This document shows, one piece after another, positions 44,969-52,720 of a DNA stretch of 64,000 bases. The notes under the pieces were generated by a model that was not told the origin of the DNA, searched no databases, and saw only the letters and a program-made list of their open reading frames with translations. The translations under genes and the position numbers were made by a program. Source of the stretch: Rhodococcus sp. ABRD24 (GTDB lineage: Bacteria > Actinomycetota > Actinomycetes > Mycobacteriales > Mycobacteriaceae); NCBI RefSeq assembly GCF_004328705.1, contig NZ_CP035319.1:868001-932000 (forward strand). The letters run 5' to 3'. Each line of letters starts with the position of its first letter. Positions within the stretch are counted from its first letter, which is position 1.

Positions 44969-45972
44969 GCGAGCAGAACATAGGTGAATTGACCCATCTG
45001 GACGGCGCGGGCCGGGCCCGGATGGTGGATGTGAGCGCAAAGTCGGACACGACGCGAATCGCGGTCGCCGCCGGCGAACTGGTGACCACCCCCGAGGTGA
45101 TCGCACTCGTCCGCACCGACGACCTACCCAAGGCCGACGTCCTCGCCACCGCCCGCATCGCCGGAATCTCGGGCGCCAAGAAGACCTCCGAGCTGATCCC
45201 GCTGTGCCATCAGTTGGCGTTGTCGTCGGTGAAGGTGGAGTTCGGCTTCACCGACACCTCCATCACCATCGAGGCCACCGCGAAAACCAAGGGCCCCACG
45301 GGCGTCGAGATGGAGGCCCTCACCGCGGTCGCGGTGGCCGGGCTGACGCTGCACGACATGGTCAAGGCCGTCGACCCCGCCGCCACCCTCGACCGGGTAC
45401 GTCTGCTCACCAAGGAGGGCGGCAAGCGCGGCCACTGGCGGCGCGACGAGCCTACGGTTCACCCGCCGGATCCCGCCACCACCTCCGGCATCCGGCCCGG
45501 GTCCGCCACGGTCCTGGTCGCATCCACCGGCGGGGCACGCGGCACGCGGCCCGACACCACCGGACCGCAGATCGCCGACTGGCTCGGCGGCCGCGGATTC
45601 AGCGTCCGCGGACCGTTGGTCTACGCGGATGCCGACATCGCGGCCGGCCTGGCCGACGCCCTCTCCGACGGCCCTTCCCTCGTGATCAGCACCGGTGGCA
45701 CCGGCGCCTCCCCCACCGATGCCACTCCGGAGGCGACGCGCGCCGTCCTCGACCGCGAACTGCCCGGCATCGCCGAAGAGATGCGCCGTCGAGGCACCGA
45801 GGTGACCCCGCACGCGGCGCTCAGCCGCGGGGTCGCGGGTCTGTCCGGCCGCACCCTCGTGGTCAACCTGCCCGGCTCACCGGGCGGGGTGAAGGATGGG
45901 CTGGCGGTTCTGGGACCACTCCTCGATCATCTGCTGGCACAGGTTGCCGGCGGCGGTGCGCACGATGAGTGA
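44965..45972 (+). CDS. Bifunctional MoaC / MogA-MoaB fusion
   Basis: Residues 1-155 are MoaC (cyclic pyranopterin monophosphate synthase): KADVLATARIAGISGAKKTS, LIPLCHQL, and AKTKGPTGVEMEALTAV with the catalytic lysines. Residues ~170-330 are a MogA/MoaB adenylyltransferase: VISTGGTGASPTDATPEATR and NLPGSPGGVKDGL. The fusion joins an early and a late step of Moco synthesis; such fusions are known in this order. GTG 44965 overlaps the moeA stop (GTGA). Confidence 0.92.
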   Translation: MSEQNIGELTHLDGAGRARMVDVSAKSDTTRIAVAAGELVTTPEVIALVRTDDLPKADVLATARIAGISGAKKTSELIPLCHQLALSSVKVEFGFTDTSITIEATAKTKGPTGVEMEALTAVAVAGLTLHDMVKAVDPAATLDRVRLLTKEGGKRGHWRRDEPTVHPPDPATTSGIRPGSATVLVASTGGARGTRPDTTGPQIADWLGGRGFSVRGPLVYADADIAAGLADALSDGPSLVISTGGTGASPTDATPEATRAVLDRELPGIAEEMRRRGTEVTPHAALSRGVAGLSGRTLVVNLPGSPGGVKDGLAVLGPLLDHLLAQVAGGGAHDE

Positions 45973-46378
45973 ACTACTCGCCCGGATCTCCGCCGAACTG
46001 CTCGATCCCGCGGTCGTCGACGCGGCCGTCGCCGGGCCTGAACACGGTGCTGTGGTGGTTTTCACAGGCGTGGTCCGCGATCACGACGGCGGACGTTCCG
46101 TTTCCGCCCTCGAGTACCAGGCACACCCCGACGCCGAACGATTCCTGCGGCGCTGCTGCGAGCGCGTGTCTGCGCGTAGCGGGCTACCGGTCGCCGCGGT
46201 ACATCGCGTGGGCCAGTTGACCATCGGCGATCTGGCGCTGGTTGCGGCGGTCGCCGCCCCGCACCGCGCCGAGGCGTTCGCCGCATGCGCCGAGCTGGTG
46301 GAGTGCATCAAGGCCGAGGTACCGATCTGGAAGCGCCAACAGTTCGCGAGCGGCATCTCCGAATGGGTCGGTCTGTAG
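45965..46378 (+). CDS. moaE: Molybdopterin synthase catalytic subunit MoaE
   Basis: A 137-residue MoaE: FTGVVRDHDGGRSVSALEYQ binds precursor Z and CIKAEVPIWKRQ contains the two catalytic lysines. It works with MoaD, encoded across the locus on the other strand. ATG 45965 overlaps the fused moaC/mog end by 8 bases. It is the last gene of the plus-strand Moco unit. Confidence 0.95.
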   Translation: MSELLARISAELLDPAVVDAAVAGPEHGAVVVFTGVVRDHDGGRSVSALEYQAHPDAERFLRRCCERVSARSGLPVAAVHRVGQLTIGDLALVAAVAAPHRAEAFAACAELVECIKAEVPIWKRQQFASGISEWVGL

Positions 46379-46663
46379 TCGCCCGAAGCCGACCTGGAAA
46401 CCTTGACCCGGTATGGTGGAAGCACTGGAGGTCCGCTTGCGAGACATCCAGCGTCGTAGAACGCTTTCACTTCGCGCCGGATCCGAGCCTCGCGCTCGGT
46501 GCCCTGAACGGGCATCCACGCCCGTCGGCGAGTGCACCAGCACAGGCAATTCTTGCGGCGATCGATCTTGCCTACCGGCAATGTCGCCATCTTGTGCAGG
46601 CCGTGCACCGGGAAGCTCCCGGCCGTTCGGGTGTGCACGAATGCCCGAAAGGCACCGACAACC
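46379..46663 (+). other. Leader region of the DEAD-box helicase gene
   Basis: About 285 bases between moaE and the helicase. All frames on both strands are unusually open and rich in Cys/Arg words, but none has a clear start, ribosome site or known domain. It may be a long structured 5' leader, as is common for cold-inducible helicase mRNAs; this is inference. Confidence 0.35.
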
Positions 46664-48094
46664 TTGTCCACCAGCGCTACATCCCCGTCCGGCGAGTCCG
46701 CCCCCGTGTCCTTCGCCTCCCTCGGAGTTCCCGGTCCGATCGTGACCGCTCTGTCGGCAGGCGGCATCACCACCGCGTTCCCGATTCAGGTCGACACCCT
46801 TCCCGACACCCTGGCCGGACGCGACGTCCTCGGCCGAGGTAAGACAGGCAGCGGCAAGACCCTCGCGTTCTCGATCCCGTTGGCCGCACGGCTCGCCGGC
46901 GGCAAGCGCCGTCCGGGTAAGCCCCGCGGCCTCGTACTCGCCCCCACCCGCGAGCTGGCCACGCAGATCACCGCGGCCCTCGAGCCGCTCGCGAACGCCC
47001 ACGATCTGCGCGTCACCACGATCTTCGGCGGCGTGTCCCAGCACCGTCAGGTCAGTGCGCTCAAGGGCGGCGTCGACATCGTCGTCGCGTGCCCCGGCCG
47101 CCTCGAGGACCTGATGAAGCAGGGCTTCGTCTCGCTCGACGGCATCGAGATGACAATTCTCGACGAGGCCGACCACATGGCCGACCTCGGCTTCCTGCCC
47201 GGAGTCACCCGCATCCTCAACGCGACCCCACAGAGCGGCCAGCGTCTGCTGTTCTCGGCGACGCTGGACAACGGCGTCGACAAGCTGGTCAAGCGTTTCC
47301 TCCACAACGAGGTGCTGCACTCCGTCGACGAGGCCAACTCCCCCGTTGCCGCGATGACCCACCACGTCTTCGACGTCAACGGTGTGGAAGCCAAGAAGAA
47401 CCTCGTCCAGAAGCTGGCGTCCGGTCAGGGCCGGCGCATCCTGTTCATGCGGACCAAGCACCAGGCCCGCAAGCTGGCCCGGCAGCTCACCGAGGCCGGG
47501 ATCCCGTCCGTCGATCTGCACGGCAACTTGTCCCAGGCTGCGCGTGACCGCAACCTGGCTGCATTCTCCGAGGGCTCCGCGCGGGTCCTCGTCGCCACCG
47601 ACGTCGCTGCCCGCGGCGTCCACGTCGATGACGTCGAACTCGTTGTCCACGTCGATCCGCCGGCCGAGCACAAGGCATACCTGCACCGCTCGGGGCGCAC
47701 CGCGCGCGCCGGCAGCGCCGGTGATGTCGTCACCATCGTGCTGCCGGAACAGCGCAAGGACCTGCAGGTGCTGATGCGCAAGGCCGCGATCAAGGTCACC
47801 CCGGTCCAGGTGACCGCGGAGTCCGAGCATGTGACCCGTCTGGTCGGCGAGCCCGCGGCCCACGTGCCGCCCGCCCCCAAGTCCGAGAAGCCCGCCGGCG
47901 GAGACGGCCGACGCCAGGGCGGAGCCCGTCCGGCCCGCGGCGGCTCCGGGCAGGGTGGCCGAGGCGCCGGACAGGGTGGCCGCGGTCCGCGGTCCGAGGC
48001 TGTCGGCGGCGGACGGCGACGCGCCGGTTCGGGCGCCGCCGCCGGTTCCGGCTCAGGCGCACCGCGCAGCGGCGGAAGCCGACGCCGCGGCTGA
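46664..48094 (+). CDS. DEAD-box RNA helicase
   Basis: An ATP-dependent RNA helicase with motifs in order: FPIQ (Q motif), GRGKTGSGKT (I), PTRELA (Ia), TPGR-like CPGR (Ib), LDEADHMADLGF (II), FSATL (III), and HRSGRTARAG (VI). The last ~90 residues are a glycine/arginine RGG-type RNA-binding tail. The start is uncertain: I use TTG 46664 (GAAAGG upstream), giving 476 residues; GTG 46706, just before SFASLGV, and GTG 46532 are alternatives. Confidence 0.9.
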   Translation: MSTSATSPSGESAPVSFASLGVPGPIVTALSAGGITTAFPIQVDTLPDTLAGRDVLGRGKTGSGKTLAFSIPLAARLAGGKRRPGKPRGLVLAPTRELATQITAALEPLANAHDLRVTTIFGGVSQHRQVSALKGGVDIVVACPGRLEDLMKQGFVSLDGIEMTILDEADHMADLGFLPGVTRILNATPQSGQRLLFSATLDNGVDKLVKRFLHNEVLHSVDEANSPVAAMTHHVFDVNGVEAKKNLVQKLASGQGRRILFMRTKHQARKLARQLTEAGIPSVDLHGNLSQAARDRNLAAFSEGSARVLVATDVAARGVHVDDVELVVHVDPPAEHKAYLHRSGRTARAGSAGDVVTIVLPEQRKDLQVLMRKAAIKVTPVQVTAESEHVTRLVGEPAAHVPPAPKSEKPAGGDGRRQGGARPARGGSGQGGRGAGQGGRGPRSEAVGGGRRRAGSGAAAGSGSGAPRSGGSRRRG

Positions 48095-48108
48095 CCCGGC
48101 TACCGCCT

Positions 48109-48738
48109 TCAGTAGCGTTCCCAGTGGATCGCGTCGGCCAGATCCCGGCGCGTCCGCCAACCGAAGCGCTCGAGGTCCGGGACCTCCTGGAACTGCTCGA
48201 CCTTCCCGACGCACAGCCACGCGATGGGACGCACCGGTGCCGGGATATCGAGCAGTTCGGTGAGGAAGTCCTCCTCGTAGAAGGACACCCAACCGACACC
48301 GATGTTCTCGGCGGCCGCGGCCAGCCAGAGGTTCTGGATGGCCAGCACCGCCGAGAACAGCCCGGTGTCGTCGATGGTGTGCCGGCCGAGGATGTTGTCA
48401 CCGCCGCGGGACGGGTCATACGTGACGACGATTCCCGTGCCGCTCTCCCGGATTCCCTCGATCTTGATGGGGTCGAACGTCTTCCGGCGATCCTCGGGCA
48501 GAGAAGCGGCGAACGCCCGCCGGCGGCCCGCGACGTGCTCGGCAAAGGCCTCGAGGGTGTCGGGGCGACGCACCACGACGAAATCCCAGGGCTGGGTGTT
48601 GCCGACGCTCGGTGCCGCGTGGGCCGCGCCCAGGACGCGCTGCAGCGTCTCGTCGGGGATCAGGTCACCGCTGAACTCGGCACGGACATCGCGGCGTCGA
48701 CGGATAGCTTCGTACACGGAAACAAGAGACTCGGTCAC
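48109..48738 (-). CDS. bluB: 5,6-dimethylbenzimidazole synthase BluB
   Basis: A nitroreductase-fold flavoenzyme, 209 residues, that cleaves reduced FMN with O2 to make the lower ligand of vitamin B12. VYEAIRRRRDVRAEFSGD, AAHAAPSVGNTQPWDFVVV and AAAENIGVGWVSFYEE are characteristic of BluB rather than of general nitroreductases. GTG 48738 follows TACCGT by 6 bases, suggesting a leaderless mRNA. It sits with CobW and a cobalamin riboswitch, supporting a B12 role. Confidence 0.87.
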   Translation of the reverse strand: MTESLVSVYEAIRRRRDVRAEFSGDLIPDETLQRVLGAAHAAPSVGNTQPWDFVVVRRPDTLEAFAEHVAGRRRAFAASLPEDRRKTFDPIKIEGIRESGTGIVVTYDPSRGGDNILGRHTIDDTGLFSAVLAIQNLWLAAAAENIGVGWVSFYEEDFLTELLDIPAPVRPIAWLCVGKVEQFQEVPDLERFGWRTRRDLADAIHWERY

Positions 48739-48784
48739 GACTCCACGGTAGCCGGAGCCCTCCCATCCGAACTCGCCATCCGGA

Positions 48785-49843
48785 TCACACGGACGCGGTG
48801 TACCTGTGCACACCCATCATCGTGTCGGCGCCGAGGCCCTCGGCCTCGGATTCCACGCACGAGTCGAGCAGCGCATCGACCGAGTCCGGGTCCAGGTCGG
48901 TGCCGATGACGACGAGCTCGGTGCGCCGTCCCTCCCCTGGCTCCCAGCGCTGCGGATGGAAGCTGACGTGGTCCCCGACGACCTGCAGCAAATACTTCTG
49001 CTGGTAGCCGGGAACCCCGAAGTACACGTATCCCTTGATCCGGTACAAGCCGGCTGGCTGATTCTCGAGGAACCGGATGAGTCGGCGAGGATGCATCGGC
49101 AACGCCGATGCGAAAGTCACACTCTCGTACATCGAATGGATGTGCCGGTCCCCACACTCTCCGTGATCGTGGTCGTGTTCCTCGGCGAGGAGATCGTCGA
49201 ACGTCAACTGCTCACCCGGCCGGGGCTCGCGGCGCGGCGTCCGATCGAACAGCAACCCCGGATCCACCCGCCCGTGCACGGTCGAGACAACCGCGGCCCG
49301 GGGATTGATCCGGCACACCTCACTGAGCAAGGTGTCGTGGGCCTCCTCGTCGATCCGGTCGGTCTTGTTGAGGACGACCAGATCCGCAAGCGCGATGTGT
49401 TGGTCGAGTTCCGGATGTCGCGCCCGACTGCTCGGGTACTCGGCGCCGTCGACGACCATGACCAGTCCGCCGTAGGTGATGTACTCGTTCTCGCTGCCGA
49501 GAATCAGACGAATCATGTTGCGCGGCTCAGCCAATCCACTGGCCTCGACGACGATGACGTCGATCTCCGACTTGCGATGCGCCAGCCGGTTCAGCATCGC
49601 GTCCATGTCGCTCACGTCCACCGCGCAGCAGAGGCAGCCGTTGCTCAGCGCCATCATCGAATCGACCTGTCCGGCAACCATCATCGAATCGACATTGACC
49701 GAGCCGAAGTCGTTGACGATCACGCCGATGCGAGTGCCGCCGTTGTTGCGCAGTAGGTGATTGAGCAGGCTGGTCTTCCCCGAGCCCAGGAATCCGGCGA
49801 CCAGAACGACAGGAATCCGCCGAGGACTCTGCTTCTTCGCCAC
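48785..49843 (-). CDS. CobW-type (G3E) GTPase metallochaperone
   Basis: A 352-residue G3E GTPase: Walker A GFLGSGKTSLLNHLL, metal-binding CxCC motif NGCLCCAV, switch-like VVEASGLAEP, and NKTD. A histidine/aspartate run (EEHDHDHGECGDRHIH) in the middle could hold metal. The C-terminal CobW_C domain is present. Members deliver Co, Zn or other metals; the neighbourhood favours cobalt for B12. GTG 49843 has GGAGGATC 7 bases upstream. It is divergent from the riboswitch operon. Confidence 0.9.
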   Translation of the reverse strand: MAKKQSPRRIPVVLVAGFLGSGKTSLLNHLLRNNGGTRIGVIVNDFGSVNVDSMMVAGQVDSMMALSNGCLCCAVDVSDMDAMLNRLAHRKSEIDVIVVEASGLAEPRNMIRLILGSENEYITYGGLVMVVDGAEYPSSRARHPELDQHIALADLVVLNKTDRIDEEAHDTLLSEVCRINPRAAVVSTVHGRVDPGLLFDRTPRREPRPGEQLTFDDLLAEEHDHDHGECGDRHIHSMYESVTFASALPMHPRRLIRFLENQPAGLYRIKGYVYFGVPGYQQKYLLQVVGDHVSFHPQRWEPGEGRRTELVVIGTDLDPDSVDALLDSCVESEAEGLGADTMMGVHRYTASV

Positions 49844-49944
49844 GCCTTGATCCTCCGCGCCACCGACACCACCGACCGGCAGCCCATCGTACTCGCTTCC
49901 CGCCGTCAGGATTTCGCAGGATTTCGCATGGGCAGCCTCGCGTG

Positions 49945-50105
49945 CAAGAATGCCCCAGTCAGGTGATGACGAAAGAGGAAGCCGGTGCGAAGCCGGCGCG
50001 GTCCCGCCACTGTATTCGGGGAGCGACCCTCCACACGCCACGGTCAACGACCGGAAGGCGGAGGGAAGTGCCGATCCGAGAGCCAGGAGACTCCCGTCAT
50101 CGCAA
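49945..50105 (+). ncRNA. Cobalamin riboswitch
   Basis: The conserved core is plain: GGAAGCCGGTGCGAAGCCGG followed by CGCGGTCCCGCCACTGT near 49979-50012, and the B12 box GAGCCAGGAGAC near 50079-50090. Order and spacing match the AdoCbl-type aptamer. Boundaries are approximate. It precedes the ABC uptake operon and should lower its expression when cobalamin is plentiful. Confidence 0.93.
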
Positions 50106-50393
50106 CCTCCTATTCGGGGCGGATTTCCCTGAGAGAGGTGGCTAGTCCACCATGCTGAACCTCGCGTTGTCTTACCGTCCTCGCCCCACGTCGCCCGGTG
50201 GTGACCGCTCCGGCGGCGACCCTCTCCACTGTCGAGCCTGACGCCCGATTCCGCGCTGAAGCGTCATCGCCCTTCGTCAGGCCAACCTCGTTCGTCAGAT
50301 TTCAGTCCGCGAAGTCGGCCTGGTTCGCGTCGCTCGCGTACCTGAGAACGAGTTGAGCCGAAGCCAACCATCCCGCTCATCTGTGGAGAACCC
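50106..50393 (+). other. Leader between riboswitch and binding-protein gene
   Basis: About 290 bases. It contains a small ORF with a good ribosome site (50152-50241) and then about 150 bases with no gene. The expression platform of the riboswitch must lie here. Confidence 0.5.
50152..50241 (+). CDS. Putative 29-residue leader peptide downstream of the riboswitch
   Basis: ATG at 50152 is preceded by GAGAGAGGTGG, the best ribosome-binding site in the leader, and reads MLNLALSYRPRPTSPGGDRS and nine more residues to a TGA at 50241. I do not recognise the peptide. Because the ribosome site is just after the aptamer, its translation could be what the riboswitch controls, with coupling or Rho to the downstream operon. 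Confidence 0.45.
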   Translation: MLNLALSYRPRPTSPGGDRSGGDPLHCRA

Positions 50394-51596
50394 ATGTCCC
50401 AACGGTCCACGACCACCGCACTTTCCGTAGTCACCGCCGTGAGCCTGCTGCTCGCAGGCTGCTCCTCGACATCCGAGAGGGCGTCCGGCACCACGCTGGA
50501 CGCCCGCGGCTGCATCACCGACTTCGACGCGAACACCGACTACTTCCCCGACAAGTCGACCCTGTCGGATGCAAAGAACTTCAGCATCGACTACCACGGC
50601 AGCTACCAGGTCCTCACGGTGAACCAGCCGTTCCCCGGGGCCTCCCCCGAGTCGTACGTGCTGGTCAAGTGCGGCGCCCCCGAACCGGAACTGTCCGGCG
50701 GACTCGCCACCGCACCGAAGATCACGACGCCGATCACGAGCCTGTACTCGGGGTCGACCACCCATCTGCCGCTCATCACCGAACTCGGTCAACTCGACAT
50801 CCTGACGGGAGTCGCGAATGCCGGCAACGTCAACGGCGAAGACATTCGCGCGCGGATCGCAGAGGGCAAGATCACCGAGTACGCATCCGGAAAGACCGTC
50901 AACGTCGAGAAGGTCGTCACGGCGGATCCGGACGTGCTGATGACTCAGGGCACGGACGATCCGTCCTATGTGAAGCTGCGCTCCGCCGGCATCCCGGTGG
51001 TGGCCAACGCGGAATACCTCGAGTCCACCGCCCTCGGCCGCGCCGAGTGGGTCAAGATGATGGCCGCCCTCACCGGTACCGAAGCAGAGGCAGCGGCGCT
51101 CTTCACGACGATCCGCAGCGACTACGAGAAGGTTGCCGCCACCGCGGCCGGAGTTGCGAAGCAGCCGGTCCTGCCGGGAACCATGTACCAGGGCACCTGG
51201 TACATGCCGGCGGGTGGCAGCTACGTCGGCCAGCTGCTGCGGGACGCGGGGGCCAGCTACCCGTGGGAGGGTGACCCGTCCACCGGCAGCCTCCAACTGA
51301 ACTTCGAGACGGTGTACACGCAGGGTGGCACCGCCCCCACCTGGATCGTGATGAGCGACTGGGCGAGCACGGCCGACGCGACCGACGAGGATCAGCGCTA
51401 CGGACAGCTGACCGCGGTCAAAGACGGGCAGGTGTGGTCCGGCACCAAGGATGTGGGCCCCGACGGTGGAAACAACTTCTACCAGCTCGGTGTCCTGCGC
51501 CCCGACCTCGTCCTCGGCGACCTCGTTGCGATCGTGCACCCCGAACTCTCCCCCGACCACGAGTTCGCGTTCTACCGGCCGGTACCCCGGGCATGA
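50394..51596 (+). CDS. ABC transporter substrate-binding lipoprotein (corrinoid/metal-chelate type)
   Basis: A 400-residue class III binding protein. The signal ends with lipobox LLLAGCSS. The binding domain has ITELGQLDILTGVANAGNVN and VVTADPDVLMTQGTDD, then GTMYQGTWYMPAGGSYVGQLLRDAGA, as in FecB/BtuF relatives, with an extra ~90-residue N-terminal region of its own (GCITDFDANTDYFPDKSTL on). GGAG lies 6 bases before the ATG. The riboswitch upstream makes a corrinoid, or cobalt complex, the most likely cargo; a ferric siderophore cannot be excluded. Confidence 0.85.
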   Translation: MSQRSTTTALSVVTAVSLLLAGCSSTSERASGTTLDARGCITDFDANTDYFPDKSTLSDAKNFSIDYHGSYQVLTVNQPFPGASPESYVLVKCGAPEPELSGGLATAPKITTPITSLYSGSTTHLPLITELGQLDILTGVANAGNVNGEDIRARIAEGKITEYASGKTVNVEKVVTADPDVLMTQGTDDPSYVKLRSAGIPVVANAEYLESTALGRAEWVKMMAALTGTEAEAAALFTTIRSDYEKVAATAAGVAKQPVLPGTMYQGTWYMPAGGSYVGQLLRDAGASYPWEGDPSTGSLQLNFETVYTQGGTAPTWIVMSDWASTADATDEDQRYGQLTAVKDGQVWSGTKDVGPDGGNNFYQLGVLRPDLVLGDLVAIVHPELSPDHEFAFYRPVPRA

Positions 51597-52720
51597 CGAC
51601 ACTCCTGACCCGCCCTCCGGCCCCGCATACCGGGGCGGCGGGCGGGCGGGACGCCACTGCCCGGCCCAGAGCCTTCTCCCGTAGAGCAGCTGTCGCGATG
51701 GCCTGCCTCATCGCGGCCACCGCGGCACTGTTCCTGCTGGCGCTGGTCCTCGGACCGGTCCGCGTCCCGCTTGCCGACACGATCCGCGTCGTCCTCGGTG
51801 CCGAACCCTCGGACCCACGCTGGCAGGTGGTGGTGCACGAACTACGACTGCCACGCGCGCTGACTGCGGTCATCGCCGGTGCAGCCCTCGGCATAGCGGG
51901 ACTGCAGATGCAGACCCTGTTCCGCAACGCGCTCGCCGACCCCTACGTGCTCGGCGCGAGCTCAGGCGCGAGCCTCGGTGTGGCGCTGGTCGTCATCACG
52001 GCCGGCACCGCGGGATCCGCATCCTTCACGGCCGGACTCGCCGGAATGGGACGGGCCGGCGTCGTGCTGGCCGCCGCGAGCGGCGCGGCCCTGGTGCTGC
52101 TGCTGGTCCTGCTCCTCTCGCGCTGGGTCCGCTCTTCCGTGACGTTGCTCCTGGTCGGCGTGATGGTCGGATCCGCTACCACCGCGGTCGTCAGCGTCCT
52201 GCTGGTGTACGCCGATCCGGTACGCGCGCAACTGTTCCTGCTGTGGGGGCTGGGCAGCTTCGCCTCGACGACGTGGTCCGACCTGGCGCTGATGGCACCG
52301 ATCGTGATCGCCGCCGCAGCGGCGGCCCTGGCCACCGTGCGCCCTCTCAACGCACTGCTTCTCGGAGAGGGCTACGCCCGAACCATGGGCATCGATGTCC
52401 GTCGTGCACGGCTGATCACACTGCTGGCAGCCTCGTTGCTCGCCGGCGTCACCACCGCGTTCTGCGGACCGATCGGATTCCTCGGACTCGCGGTCCCGCA
52501 CCTGGCACGCCTGGCCATCGGTACCTCGGACCATCGGGCACTGATGCCCACGGTGATGTTGATGGGTTCCGCGGTGGCACTCGCCTGCGGCATCGTCAGC
52601 CAGGTCCCGAACAGCGACCGAGTACTTCCACTCAACGCGGTGACCGCGATGATCGGCGCCCCCATCGTGATCACCGTGCTCATCCGGGCTCGACGCGGAA
52701 TCGATGGAGCCTCCCTGTGA
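51593..52720 (+). CDS. FecCD/BtuC family ABC permease
   Basis: A 375-residue permease with about ten membrane spans. RLPRALTAVIAGAALGIAGLQMQTL and NALADPYVLGASSGASLG are hallmark FecCD/BtuC motifs; the coupling helix region GFLGLAVPHLARL follows near residue 290. The ATG at 51593 overlaps the binding-protein stop as ATGA. It should form a homodimer, as only one permease is encoded. Confidence 0.93.
   Translation: MTTLLTRPPAPHTGAAGGRDATARPRAFSRRAAVAMACLIAATAALFLLALVLGPVRVPLADTIRVVLGAEPSDPRWQVVVHELRLPRALTAVIAGAALGIAGLQMQTLFRNALADPYVLGASSGASLGVALVVITAGTAGSASFTAGLAGMGRAGVVLAAASGAALVLLLVLLLSRWVRSSVTLLLVGVMVGSATTAVVSVLLVYADPVRAQLFLLWGLGSFASTTWSDLALMAPIVIAAAAAALATVRPLNALLLGEGYARTMGIDVRRARLITLLAASLLAGVTTAFCGPIGFLGLAVPHLARLAIGTSDHRALMPTVMLMGSAVALACGIVSQVPNSDRVLPLNAVTAMIGAPIVITVLIRARRGIDGASL

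Noticed and set aside
46081..46773. A 230-residue minus-strand ORF through moaE and the helicase leader
   Set aside because: More than a third is antisense to moaE and there is no start signal or recognised domain; only its middle part is noted as odd.
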